The notes under the pieces are model-generated. The model did no database searches. It was not told the DNA's origin and was given only the letters and a program-made list of their open reading frames with translations. Of a stretch of DNA of 64,000 nt, positions 23,860 through 35,777 are shown in pieces. The position numbers were made by a program, and so were the translations under genes. How positions within the stretch are numbered: position 1 is the first letter of the stretch; each line of letters begins with the position of its first letter. The stretch comes from Austropuccinia psidii (taxonomy: Eukaryota > Basidiomycota > Pucciniomycetes > Pucciniales > Sphaerophragmiaceae): NCBI GenBank assembly GCA_023105745.1, contig JALGQZ010000001.1:40014082-40078081 (forward strand), in the 5' to 3' direction.

Positions 23860-25230
23860 CCAGCGCCACAACACATCTTTTCATGAGTGGAATTTTAGCG
23901 ATTGCTGGTAAATTGGACTATAAGAAACGACTTCTGGGTCAAAGCTATCGTTACATGGATAAGTAAGTACCTTTATTCGGGGCTGATAGCCGCCAAGTTA
24001 AACTGACCAGTGAATACCGTTGGTTGAAAAGATATATCTCTTGCCCTGACACAAGAGTAGTACAAGAAGCAAGAGAACAATCATTGACACGATTGAGGGT
24101 CATGGCGGAATCATCACTTAACAGCAAATTTGAATGGCCATTGCTTGCAAAGGATGTTGATAATGCCGCATTGTTGCACGCTTATTCCAGAGGACAGGTA
24201 GGCCGTCTTTTTGTAATATCTATTTGTTCCATTAACCTAATTGAAGTAACCTTTGTATCACCCCTAGGTATCGCTTAAATTGAACCCCAAAGTTAATTGG
24301 AACAAGCTTTGGAACTTTTCATCGTTTTACAAGACAAGAAAATATGGTGACGATTGTATTGAAAATGCTGTAACCATAGCTCTTGGCTATTCATCCGTTC
24401 CCTCAACTTCTCTGCCGCCAAATCCTCTTATAAACCCTTTGCATCTTGACCTGATAGACCAGACTATACTTCAAGAAGGTTTTGACGGTGTCACACCCAA
24501 GCATTTAACAGTATGTCCTTTTTTAATATATTTATATATTATAAGCTTATCATATTTCGTCCATACCAAATATGATTTGCTCTTGACATCGTTATTTTCT
24601 TCCCATAACTGCATGCAGATATTGTTGGTTAATCAAATTTCGGAAAAACATATCGGTCTTGGTGTTGAAATCTTGACCAAGGCAAACCCACCAAAGGTAC
24701 ATTGGGTTTGTGACGAAATGAAGTTACTTCTGATTTCCTCACAATTTTTGGAGCATTGGGCTATTAGAGTATACCCAAAATACACGATAGACTCAAACGA
24801 TTCGATTCAAGCCACAAAATCAGCACGCCCAGTGAAAGATGGGCCAAAATATTCAATTCCCAGATTATGGCATGACCTTGATGGAATCGTAGTGCAGCCT
24901 ATGTGGAAGTTAAGCTTGAACCGGGTCCAAAGTCTCATTTTACAACTGCCAGGCTTGCCTTATGTAAGGCTCACTTAACAACTTTTTCGATTTCTCAACT
25001 TTCCTATCTAAAAGAGTCGTAATTATTTATCATTTTTGGTTGTGCATATCTAGGCTGAACTTCAAAGGCATGTCAATTTTTACTTGAACCCACTGGAGTT
25101 GGAAGACGTGATGGAAGAGCTCATTCAGACCGGAAAGGTGATTGAGCATAGTCCTGACATTGATGATCAAAATTTCATTCACTGGATTCGAGGATTCAGT
25201 TCAAAGAATCACTTTTGGATTCGAATATGA
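23860..25230 (+). CDS. TFIIIC largest subunit (Tfc3/Sfc3-like), C-terminal part only
   Basis: Homologue of the B-block-binding subunit of RNA polymerase III factor TFIIIC. Exons: about 23,860-23,962, 24,011-24,197, 24,268-24,510, 24,619-24,963 and 25,054-25,230. All junctions keep frame with GT..AG introns of 48-108 bp, and it ends in TGA. The last exons carry PRLWHDLDGIVVQPMWKLSL followed by a winged-helix-like end (QLPGLPYAELQRHVNFYLNPLELEDV..), the usual C-terminal arrangement of this subunit. The expected protein is more than 1,000 aa, and only about 350 codons are seen here. Upstream is AT-rich spacer, so this is a 3' fragment, although no stop breaks it. Identification is by recalled family pattern. 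Confidence 0.65.
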
Positions 25231-25518
25231 GAGCAAGCGGCCTGCTAACCACAGATAAATCAGCCTATTTGTTGGGCTGCACCTTTCAAACCCAGAAAAC
25301 GGGTGCAGCATAAATCTAAATACTGCACAGCCTTTAACACTAATAAATTTGATTAATGTTTTTTCTTGTCTCCCAGTTTCAATTTTTTTATAATAAAATT
25401 CAAAATATAATTTATCATTCAATCACTATTTTACTCACTATACTCTACACTGTGCATGTACGTCTACAGTACAATTAAACTAATCATTATTTTATTTCAA
25501 AACTCTAGACAAAACTTA

Positions 25519-26096
25519 GCACTTATGGCATCACAACTGGTTTTGATACTTCTGCTACAACTCGCACTGCTTCAACAAATCAACTTCAAGTTTCAATCAT
25601 AGAACATCTTTTGGCTGGTGTCACTTCCCTCGATTTCACTAAAACATCCATTCAATCTATGTCTCCTCCTCAAAATTTATCACATCCTTTAACTCATCAT
25701 ATCATACCCAAATCTATAGTAAGAGCCGCTATCCTTATTAGAATTAATACTTTAGCTTGGTATGCTCAATTTAATTCACTTTGAAAATCTTCATACTTTC
25801 AACCTTTCATTCTGATCTACATCTTTTTTTCTTTTTTTTAGTGGTCATTCGGCTGTTTGTTTAGAGCTTTTAAATGGTTTCATCCCACTCTTGTCAAATT
25901 CTATCACTCCAATCATCCCTCTTTGTGGTACAATTAGTGCTTCCGGTGCTCTATCACCAGTTAAGCCTTATTATATTTTAATCTATCAAACTCTATCTAT
26001 TTGCTTAATTCTTCTTTTAATCATCCTTTTAATCTAGGTGGCTTATATTGCTGGTTCTTTAATTGGTCACCCTGATGTATTCGTCATCGATTGCAG
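25519..26096 (+). pseudogene. Phenylalanine ammonia-lyase fragment (MIO-site region)
   Basis: PAL converts phenylalanine to cinnamate and ammonia using an MIO group formed from Ala-Ser-Gly. Exons about 25,519-25,759, 25,842-25,959 and 26,038-26,096 splice in frame. They carry TYGITTGFDTSATTRT (family: YGVTTGFG.S..TRT), IVRAAILIRINTLACGHSAV, ITPIIPLCGTISASGALSP and VAYIAGSLIGHPDV. The ASG triad is at 25,939-25,947. The residue after ASG is Ala where the family has Asp (ASGDLSP). N-terminal exons and the long C-terminal part (for example the GLLNGT region) were not found. It is therefore an internal fragment, probably non-functional. Confidence 0.75.
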
Positions 26097-26099
26097 GTG

Positions 26100-26835
26100 G
26101 GTCATCAAGCAGAAAACGCTTCAATCTTGATTCAGGCTCATACCACGCCACTAGTCCTTAGACTTTTGTACAGAGGCTTTTTATTAATATATTCAGTCTA
26201 CTGTAAAGCCCTTGATTTCTCGCACGCACCTCAACAAGGAAAAAACCAAAGGATTCAAGGCCCACAACACCCAAACCCATTTCCAAAAGCTTGTCCATTT
26301 CTTCGGCCTCACAGCCTATGGCAGCTACCAATATCACCACCCACTCCCAAAAGGTGTGAAACTTTGTTATTTAAGCTTTTTTGAAGAATAATAACGGCTA
26401 AATCCTTACTGGGCTCAAGATTACTTTAAAAGTCTATAAGCTCCAAGCTGTACTAATGGGGGACCTTCATGAGCAACCACTATTGGACCTTAATACACAA
26501 ACCTTCTAGCTCAATGCATACGACTGGTCTGATAAGGTGAGCGGCTCATGTTTTCTGAAACTCCCAGGTTTGAGACCTCCGTTACTTTTTGACAAAAACT
26601 GAACACCAATTGATTCAGCTTTTTCTAGATACTTCAATCATATTGGCAATCGACTGTGCGTTTTATTCAACTAACTTTTCTAGGTTCCAAACTAATGAAC
26701 TAATGTCTTTAAAGACTATAATTTAACAAACAATCATTGGGAACTGGTGATGGAAGCCTTGCCAATCACATTTAGGGTCCGTGCATTGAATATTTGAAGA
26801 CGCCATAGCTCATTCCTTCTGCCTTTACACTTTAG
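26100..26835. other. Spacer between PAL and VPS13 fragments, with one unassigned open stretch
   Basis: Plus-strand 26,199-26,390 reads openly in a frame containing HFQKLVHFFGLTAYGSYQYH and PLPKGVKLC; it looks protein-like but I do not recognise it. Two other frames are also open there. The rest, to 26,835, holds stops in all frames and no recognised feature. Confidence 0.35.
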
Positions 26836-27657
26836 ATATCTTGTCTTGGTTGCCCCTCATATCATTCCGTAGCTCTAGAGTCTAAAAGAGTTTTGGAGAT
26901 GAAAATTACAGCTACTTTCATTGACCTAATAATGTCTAGTTCCGATATTTGGGGACGGGAAGGCAAAAATGTTTTGTATCAAAAGCGTGGCATGGCATGG
27001 CCATATTTGATTAAGAATCTCACCAATTTGGATGGAGCTACCCACCGTTTACTATGTCATGTCGCAATCCAAGTTACTGTGAAAGAGGTAACCTTTTGGT
27101 CAAATTTTCAAGTTCAAAATAACACCTTGCTCCCCATTGAAATGTGCGTCGTTGATGATGCGGGCTGCATCATACGCCAGCCCTACAACATCAGTAAATG
27201 CTGATGTTTTTTTTGTCAACTTTTTCAATATGCTAATTATGAATTTATCATAATAGTTCCTGGTGGCTTATGTTCTGTACCCATTGAGGCTGCATATCAT
27301 CAAAGAATCAAGATTTGGCCCGGTTGTCAGTTCTCACACGGTTCTTTTTTATAGGAATGATTGCTGACTGGTAGTAAATTTCTGTATCAGCTCTTGGAAA
27401 GACCTAGTGAAAAATCCGGTCTGCACCATAGCATGTCAATCTATTGACCTTGAAGAACCTACCCTGAGCTTCACTGCTGCTACCATTTATGATGAAGAAG
27501 ATAGCACTGTTCGGTAAGCAATTTTCAAAACTTAAGCCTCTCACGTTACCTGCAAAACTAAGTAGAAATTGATAGGTATTATCCAAAAATCACTTTGTGT
27601 TTGCGGCCTCTGATTGAAATCAAAACTTTGCTACTGTTTCTGTTATTAAATAAATAA
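26836..27657 (+). pseudogene. VPS13 fragment (lipid-transfer protein), internally deleted
   Basis: VPS13 is a very large bridge-like lipid transporter at membrane contact sites. Recognisable pieces: exon about 26,836-27,197 with LEMKITATFIDLIMSS, an RLLCHV segment and FQVQNNTLLPIEMCVVDDAG; exon from about 27,257 with PGGLCSVPIEAAYHQRIKI; exon 27,391-27,513 with SWKDLVKNPVCTIAC..YDEEDSTVR; exon 27,576-27,657 with YYPKITLCLRPLIEIKTLL. The 27,514-27,575 intron is clean. About 100 residues normally separating the RNRTG-like and RLLCEV-like segments are missing at YLIKNLTNLDGATHRLLC. The reading ends in unrelated Leu-rich codons and TAA. It is a fragment of a protein of roughly 3,000 aa. Confidence 0.72.
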
Positions 27658-30600
27658 TCATTTGACAATCAAAGTCTTTTGTATCAACATTTACTATAAG
27701 CTGTATGCTAGTTTATCTATCATCTATAAACAAAAATATATCAAGAAATATATTCTTTTAATGTAAAATTGAAATTAAAATATTTGAATTTTTGATGTTT
27801 ATTTAGTTATTAAACTGATTGAGTTTGATTACAAAGTCTTTATAGGCTTTTTTCAAAACAAAAGTATAGGAAAAAATTGATCTCAATTAATAATGATATG
27901 GTCTAATAATATAATACAAAAAAACTACCAAGCCTTATTTTTTGATTTGTATTGATTTTTTTTACAAAAAAATAATTTTCCATTGTATAATGAAATTATA
28001 TAAAGAATAAGTTTTCCAAATTATTATTGATACTAATAATAATTTCAATGTTAACATGAATATTTTATTATTCATCAAGAATTGTAGCATAAAATAGGTT
28101 TAATAATATTTATAAGAATGATATCTTCAAAAATAATGGTATTAAAATAGTAAGGTTATTGATTGATATTGAATTGTTTTGGTGATATTTGAATATTGTT
28201 TAATGAAGAGATAATAAATAACAGCTTTAAAAATAATGAGCCTAGCTATGTATTATCCTGGAATGTTTTAGAATGCTTTAGTATTGAAGGGATGGACTTA
28301 TCTTCAATATAAAATTCTGAGTTGTGATTATAAGGGGAATGAGGGGCAAGGGACCTCTATTAAGATATTTTTGGCCCCCATTGAGACCTTCAAAATGCAA
28401 TGTCTTTGCAAGCTTCAGCTACTGACCCAATTGAGTAGTTGAGCACTTTGTATTTGTGAGAAAGCATGACCTTCTCTCCATATTTCAACCAAACCTTTGA
28501 GGTATCACATCATTGACTAATTAGGAGAAAAAACTGTAATTATATGGTTTCACTTTTTGATCAATATAGGTCACTTTCATTGACCCTGTTATTCAAATGT
28601 GAATGATCTTTCTTCAGTTTGTAATTCTTTTTTATTTTTTGATTATCTGGTTACTGGTTAAATTTAAAATGAATAGTGATTGGATTATGTGATCTCCATG
28701 ATCATTATCTTTATTCAAGTGAATGAAGTTTCATTTCCATAATTAAAAATATCATTTATTCACAAATATTTGGTCTATTTGGGTCAAAATTCAAAGTTGA
28801 GGGTAAGGGTTGAACTATAAAATAACATTCTTTTGTAAAATATATATTCAGCTTGCATATACATCTCATAGTTATTCTTAGAGTAATTTTACTGGTTATT
28901 CTTTCATTAAATTCTATTTTTTTAATTTCATTATTTATTGGTATATTTTGGTCCAATAATCTTGTGAGAATGTGTTATGCTATGTAAATCCCTCTGTGAA
29001 ATCAATTGGGATGATTCTTTGTTATACTTATCTTGTTGGCTATTAAGCTGAGTATTCCCTTTTCTTATCCAACTTTACATTATGTTATTGCAATCTTATT
29101 TTCACTATTTGTATTGCTATCATTCCCAAATGAATTTTTTCCTTTTGAAAAAAGGATGAAGTAACACAACAGCTTTTTTCATACTAGTAATATCACTGAA
29201 AACATCTATATATTTCCAAAAAAAATTATAGTATTTCCAAATTGTCATCAAAAGTTTAAATCCTCTCATCTTATTGAACCAGAAAGAGTATCAGCATGTA
29301 GTGAGTTTTCTCTTAAACTTGCATAACACTATGTAAAAGAAAGTAATTTAGGGAAAAATACTTTGATTTAAAAGAAGGGTACCCAATATTCTTATTATTA
29401 ATTTCATATTTGAATTTATTACCCTTGTTCCATATAGTCTATCTCATCACAGTTAATTTGGTACTCAGCTGATTTGGGGAATAATAATGAGGTATTTGTA
29501 ACTTCTTTCCTAGCTTAATATGCTAGCTTAAATATAGATATTTTTGAAATAAGCTCTAACATAATTTTGGGATACACATGGAGATAGTTCTGGAGTTACT
29601 GATAAGTCAAAATGAAAATATGAGGATGGACTACTCTAAGGGAATACACATGTTTTTTGCATAATTTTAATTCTTCTGATTTAAATTGAATGAAATAATT
29701 AATCAATAGCTTTTGAATAAAAGATTAAAATTATTAGTATGTATCTCCTATTTATTACATATCTATATATTGTTTTCTTGAAAAAATAAAAGAACAAAAT
29801 ATTATTAGAATAAAGAAACAAATAAACAGTAAAGCTCAATATTTATATATAGTTTTTTTTATTTCCACAATTCAATACAATTGGAAAATATCATATTAAA
29901 AAAAACATTCCAAAGAATTAAAAAAAAAATTATAGAAATTGAAGGGATAAAATATGAAAGGAAGGATTATTTAATTTTAATTTTATTAATTTCTTCCTTT
30001 AAAACACAACTTATATTTTGTATCTGATTAAATTAAACAATAATCTATTCCTCAATTCTTTAATGACTGTTTTGATCATTTAAATAGCTGAAATTATGCA
30101 AAATGGAATAATTGGAGACTGAAATGGAAAGAATTGAAATAAGAAGATCTACTTGAAAATTATATATCAAGATATAATCTTAATTAAGAAAAGATAGACT
30201 TTGAAGGACCTTGTCTTGGGGTAGTTTATATATGTATCAGTACAAAGCTTAAATTTCATTTTTGTATTATCAAATTTATTGGTAAATGTTCTTTGAAAAA
30301 AGCTTGGAGTTCAATTTCCACATTTCCTCTGATTAGTCAAAAATATAGAAAAAGATCTTCTATAGTAAAAGTAAAGCTGATTTATTGTGAAATTATTGGG
30401 AAACATTCTTATCAGCTTCATTGGTACTGGACAAAACGCCCATAAATTTAGCTGGTATCTATGTATAATCAGTGTATTGGCTCATAATAGCTTGAAAAAC
30501 TAATTGAACCCATTTAAGCCCATTTAACTTAATATTGAAATATATATACTATATATAATAAGGATTGACAATAAGTAAAAAGGAAGTAGACAATTGAATG

Positions 30601-31861
30601 TTCCAGAGGTTCTCCTGAGCTCAAAAAAAAGAAATAATATTGAGAACTAAATCATACTAAAAGGAGACTATTGAATGAGATTTATCTTGGTTTTTGAGAT
30701 AAAAAAATTGATTGTTACTTATTTAAAACATTCAGATTCTTCATAAAGATTTTATATACAATCTTTTGGAAGGGTTCATCTTTTTTTGATTACAAAACCT
30801 GATGTCCAAAAAATATAAGTTACAAAAATTAAAAAAGGGGAATATTTGTAATATTTTGATATGGTCTAAACTTAAACATAAGGCTTCAAACAATTGTCAT
30901 GTTTTTGCTAAATATGATGATTAATTAATATTATAAGAACAATAGATAGTTGTATCTAGCTAAATACATATTCATGTGGACTTAGAAATCTATATCTCAA
31001 GAGAGAATGAGAATTCAATTAGCTTATGAATTTCCAAATCAATTTTGACTGGGGAATCAATCCAAATTATTATCTTTACAAATTCCAAGTAGAAAAAGTA
31101 AAACTTAAAGGAAAGAAAATAAAAATGGAATAAGCTTATAATATGTGTAATTGATATGACTAATACTTTGGATAATAATAATTAATCAATCCATATATTG
31201 ATTGCTTAAAGCTATATTAATTGAAGGAAAAAGCTTTATCATCTATATCAAAGAGATGAATTTATGAGAAGCTATGTAATCAGATGTTTTTCTTTTTGGA
31301 AAAGTAAATCTACTAAATTACCTTTGATATTATTATTTATAATTAAATTATTGATAGGATATTATAAGCTCTTGAATACCACACATAGATGTGAAAACAT
31401 TGATATAGTTGAATGAGGTACCTTTAATGAATATTGAGTTGTATTGAGATACAGGCTGAGAGGAAATGAGATTGAGACTTGAGACAATGTGGTAGTTAAT
31501 ATAAAGATCCAATTTCCTCTGTTTGAAGCTAAATTGAAAATACATGACAGTATCACTTTAGAGCTGTAGGAAAAGCCACCCTCATCAACCTATTAATAAT
31601 GTGTAAGAACTCTACAGAGATATGAACAAAGTGAAGAATGGATTGATTTGAAGATACATGTGGAGATATGACTGAAGTTAGGGATGAGTTAACATTGAGA
31701 TACACATGTAGATATGACATGAGTTAATTCTGAGTTAACTTGGGGATATAAAACAAGATACTTGTAAGGGACTTGCAGGCAGGTCCAAATGAAATCCCCC
31801 TGGTGATATATTGTAAGCAGCTATTTTTATCAACTTTGTTTTGAATTAGTAATGGACTTAC
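27658..31861. other. AT-rich non-coding DNA, 4.2 kb
   Basis: Very AT-rich, with stops in all frames and only short low-complexity ORFs (for example 28,756-28,956 and 31,348-31,556 on the minus strand). No terminal repeats, coding remnants or tandem arrays were recognised. It probably consists of decayed transposon or intergenic sequence. Confidence 0.5.
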
Positions 31862-32359
31862 GGTTCAAATCCATTTTGAGCAGGCTCATGGCTTCAGCAA
31901 TCTTTTGACGCACATAATCAGGAATTTTACTATCATTTTGGATTTTTTCGAGTCTTGGGATTGTTTGAGCAATGTTGTAGACAAATTGTTCCTTGGAGAT
32001 AATTTCCACCTCCCCACTGAAAATTACATCATCTTGCCCATCATCTTCTGTCGGTAAACAAGGTTCAACAGTCTTTTCCTTCTCATAACTTTTAAAAATC
32101 GGTTTCTGAGAGCTTGGAGGCTGACGTAAAATAAAGGCTATGACACAATATCAGGTTTTGGGAGATGAGAAATATTCAAGATCGATGCATACTCACTTTC
32201 TGGAAGAACTGGTGGATCTTGATTATCTTCATGTGACTGGCTCTCTACTTCAATGCCTAATTCACGACTACTGGCAATATCAGAGATTTCACTTCCACTC
32301 TCTGGGGCTGAAGTTGGTCGTTCATTGAATTCAGTTGAATTTCCCGGGGTTTGGGCCAT
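31862..32359 (-). pseudogene. Gene A'': N-terminal fragment of the gene A family
   Basis: Minus-strand ATG at 32,359; exon 1 32,359-32,197 (Ser/Glu-rich), intron with a GTGAGT donor, exon 2 32,105-31,862 ending at a GTAAG donor. Exon 2 has QFVYNIAQTIPRLEKIQ and KIPDYVRQKIAEAMSLLKMD. Gene A exon 1 has ISKISKFLPSLK and FPEYARKKIQEVSKILEDD at the same place, again followed directly by an intron donor. The later exons found in A and A' are absent from the AT-rich DNA downstream. It is a third, truncated copy, or a gene whose remaining exons are too diverged to see. Confidence 0.55.
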
Positions 32360-32899
32360 AGCGGAGGTAGTTTATTAAGCACATAGATGGTGACGAGTTG
32401 ATTGATAACTTGTTTGAAAATTTTTGAATAAAAAGATCCAAATTCAAGAAAAAAGGTGCAAGTACAATAATCGCATTTGCAAAATGCAATTTGTCGGCAA
32501 ATTGAAGGAGGCGATGTCTTGCAAATTATTTCATATCATGCAAATGAAATCACTTCCCTGTGAGACATTGAATAAAGTGGACTAGTGAGAAACCTACTAA
32601 AGTCAACTTTTGAACTATTCAACGCTCATGAGGTAAGGACTAAGCAAAGTGTTCATTTGATTGATATGAAATAAAATGGTTTTGTCGGGGAAACAGGAGA
32701 CACAATTCTTGTCTTCAATAGTCCACTTATTAGGTTTTAATTTGTGAGTCTCATGATTTAAACCCTAACCACAACATGGTGAATATACTGACCAATATCC
32801 CCTTAGGTCCTGTTGGCAGAGAAGGCCACTCAGCATATTTCAGCAATTGCATTCATCGTGTACGCCAACAAGCCACCGTACTGTACACTATGGATGTAA
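32360..32899. other. Non-coding spacer
   Basis: About 540 bases upstream of gene A'' and left of the G-rich minisatellite. Nothing recognised beyond ordinary short ORFs. Confidence 0.4.
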
Positions 32900-33415
32900 T
32901 ACAGAAGCGTGAGGAGGGTAAGCGTTGTCGGAGGCATGTTGGGAGGGCACCACATGAGCGTAAGGATGGTAAGCAGTGTCGGGAGGGAGGGTAAGCGTTG
33001 TCGGAGGCATGTCGGGAGGGCACTACATGAGCGTAAGGATGGTAAGCAGTGTCGGGAGGGAGGGTAAGCGCTGTCGGAGGCATGTCAGGAGGGCACTACA
33101 TGAGCGTAAGGATGGTAAGCAGTGTCGGGAGTGAGGGAAGCGTTGTCGGAGGCATGTTGGGAGGGCACTACATAAGCGTGAGGAGGGTAAGCGCTGTCGG
33201 AGGCATGTCGGGAGGGCACTACATGAGCGTAAGGATGGTAAGCAGTGTCGGAGGCATGTTGGGAGGGCACTACATGAGCGTAAGGATGGTAAGCATTGTC
33301 GGAGGCATGTCGGGAGGGCACTACATGAGCGTAAGGATGGGAAGCTGTGTTGGAGGCATGTCGGGAGGGTACTACACAAGCGTAAGGATGGTAAGGGCGG
33401 GGGTGTGAAAGCGTA
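32900..33415. repeat. G-rich minisatellite
   Basis: Tandem units of about 51 bp built on gaggcatgtcgggagggcac, tacatgagcgtaaggatgg and taagcagtgtcg. Several units are lengthened to about 73 bp by an extra ggagggagggtaagcg segment. Long ORFs exist on both strands only because the repeat lacks stops. Base composition jumps from AT-rich to purine/G-rich. It is followed by G runs at 33,385-33,470 (gggcgggggtg, gagaggggcgggcaggg) that might form G-quadruplexes. Confidence 0.85.
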
Positions 33416-33667
33416 AGGAGTGGTGAGGACGGAGAGGGGCGGGCAGGGTCGGAGTCTCATCTGGATGGAGGGCGGTGCGGGTGCGTAAGCATGCTAAGCG
33501 TTGGGGAGGCGGAAGCCAATGAGGTGAAATTACATGAACGTTGCGCATAGTGTTGAAATGGGTTTGGGCTTTGAGTGACATTCTCATGTGACACATGTGA
33601 TGATTGATGTTGTCTTGAAGCTGATGTGACGTGACCCACTAAATCCAGTGACTATAAAGTGACACTA
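33416..33667. other. Junction DNA between minisatellite and gypsy-1 fragment
   Basis: GC-richer than the surroundings, with G runs at its left end. No gene or element end is recognised. The exact left border of the gypsy-1 fragment is uncertain here. Confidence 0.35.
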
Positions 33668-33709
33668 ACGCGACTGAAGCAAGATTTTATACTGACCACG
33701 GTGCGACGT

Positions 33710-35033
33710 GAAGTCAATCGCCAACGATTGACGCGAGATTTGCCCTGGTGTGGGTAAGCTTGTTTTGAGGCCTTTTGATACAGGACTCAAGACTATGCTT
33801 CCCACCACAACAGGTACAAAGACCCTCCTTGATTCTTCTTTCTTTTCAGAGCTCATGAGCTTGAAGTCCTTATTCAAGAAAGAAGAATGGGGCTTGTCCC
33901 TCTTCTTTTGACTTGAACTTAAAGAATTTTGAGGATGAGAAGAACTTGACTTTGAGGCTTCTGGCTTCTTCTCTTGATGATGAATCTTTTCATTTTGCCT
34001 CTCATGGTACCTGGTATCAAGCTCCAGGCTAATATCCATTAAGTCTTGAAGAGAGTCAATTCTTGAAGGATGGGAGGCCAATTGATCCAAAATCCTGGAT
34101 GGCAATCCCTTCCTGAAATGATGGATAAGAGCTCTTTCACCCCAATCTCCAATTCTTGAGACAAGAATTCTGAAATCAGCAATTTATAAAGATACATTCC
34201 CACCTTCTTTCATTCTTGAAGAATCCAATTCTGTTCAGCTTTTCTGACTTCATTTGGGTCCCCAAATAAGGTGAACAGTTGAGATTCAAATAATTTCCAT
34301 GAATTGAAAAGGTAATTTGGATCTTGATTGGTGAGATTGGAAAGATAAGGCTCAATCCATTTTGAAGCCCTGCCAATAAGAAATGAAGTCGCATAAAGGA
34401 GCTTCTTTCTGTCTTGAGTAAAGTTTGCTGGATAATTATGAGAAATTAATTGACAAGACTGAATAAAGCTTCTAACTTTGAAGGGCTGAGTCCCATCAAA
34501 GCATTAAGGTGCCTTTATAGGTGGAGTCTGGAGCCTGGTGTTCTTGATGCTTCAGAGGATGAAGCTGCTTGAAGATTGGCCATAATCTGAGTTATTTTCT
34601 GCGTGATGGCCAATAGAGATGGTTCAGACTGATGAGAGACAGGCTGATTAGACTGGGCTAAAGTTGGCCTTCCAGTACCTTGGGATGCCTCCACAGGAGC
34701 AGGGACACCTTCAGTACCATCAGACTCTTCCTCTTCCACAGAATTCTCCTCCTCCTCTTCACCATCTTCACCTGGACCCTTGAAAATGGTCCTTGAAGTT
34801 CCTGGAAATCCACCAACTACTCCTGAAAATGAACTTCATCTTCTGCGCCCTCTTACTTCCTTCCTGAATTATGCTGCTCCTTACAAAGTGGGTCCTCTGT
34901 CCAATTTGGCCCTCAGTTAAGAAACTGCTGGGGTGCCATCAAGAGGAGCCCTTGGAGTTGGAGTGAGAACAGCTTGAGTTCTGGCCTGAGATCTTGTCTG
35001 CCTTGCAGGAGTTGAGTGCTGGATGGGCATGAT
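33710..35033 (-). pseudogene. gypsy-1 gag, frameshifted
   Basis: Structural gag protein of the retrotransposon. The start gives MPIQHSTPARQTRSQAR, matching the plus-strand copy at 62,960. Capsid-like pieces follow (PSRILDQLASHPSRIDSLQD, LELDTRYHERQNEK). The nucleocapsid zinc knuckle is CTCCGGKHSLESC (about 33,820-33,780), in a different frame from the capsid segment. Several frameshifts and stops separate these pieces, including one after TPAV and others near 34,170-34,510. It reads as a dead gag that ends shortly after the knuckle. Confidence 0.8.
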
Positions 35034-35777
35034 TTCAGGATAAAATGAAAAAAATGAAAGAGTAAAGATTTGAAGATGAAAGCTTGAGGCAATTTGAAAT
35101 AATTCTTGAAGTCAAAAATCAAAATCAATATCTTGAGGAAAATCAATAAAAATCAATAAATCAAATGAAATCTTCAGGTAAATCAATCAATTAAATATCA
35201 AATGAAAACTTGAAGTCAATAAATCAAATGTCAACTCAATAAAAATCAAAATCTTGCAAAATCAATCAATCGATCAAATGAATTCTTGAGGAAAAATCAA
35301 TTTATGTCAAAATTCTTGATGTGAAAAATCAGCAAAATCAATGAAATCTTCAGGTCAATAAATTTTCTTGAGTTCAATATCAATTATGTCAAATCAATCA
35401 ATCAAAGAAAAGTCAAGTGAGTTCTTCTTAAAAATAAAAACTCTTGAAGAATGAATCAATTAGGAATCTTGATTTGAAGAATGTGTCTGAATAATTTGAT
35501 GAAAATTTTGAAATCAAATGAAAATTAGGATGATGCCTGAATTATGAATGAATTAAAAATGGTGATTTGAGATAAGATTTAAGAAAAAGAGACAAAAATA
35601 AAATTGGGGTCAGCTTTCAATTTTCAGAATGAAGAATGAATGAGAGAAAATTGAGAGGTGACGATGAATCATAAGGTTAATAAGCATTAAAGAGTCATAA
35701 TTTCAATGAAATGAGTGAATGAAATTCTAAAGAAAGAATGAACAGAATGAAAAAAAATTATGAGTTAATTAATATAA

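Noticed and set aside
23963..24010. In-frame TAA after MDK in the TFIIIC fragment as a nonsense mutation
   Set aside because: A 48-bp GTAAGT..CAG intron removes it and restores the frame (MDN-EYRWLK).
32853..33460. Long ORFs on both strands in the G-rich minisatellite
   Set aside because: Both encode simple peptide repeats (ASDNAYHPYAHVVPS and GGMSGGHYMSVRM types) caused by a stop-free unit.
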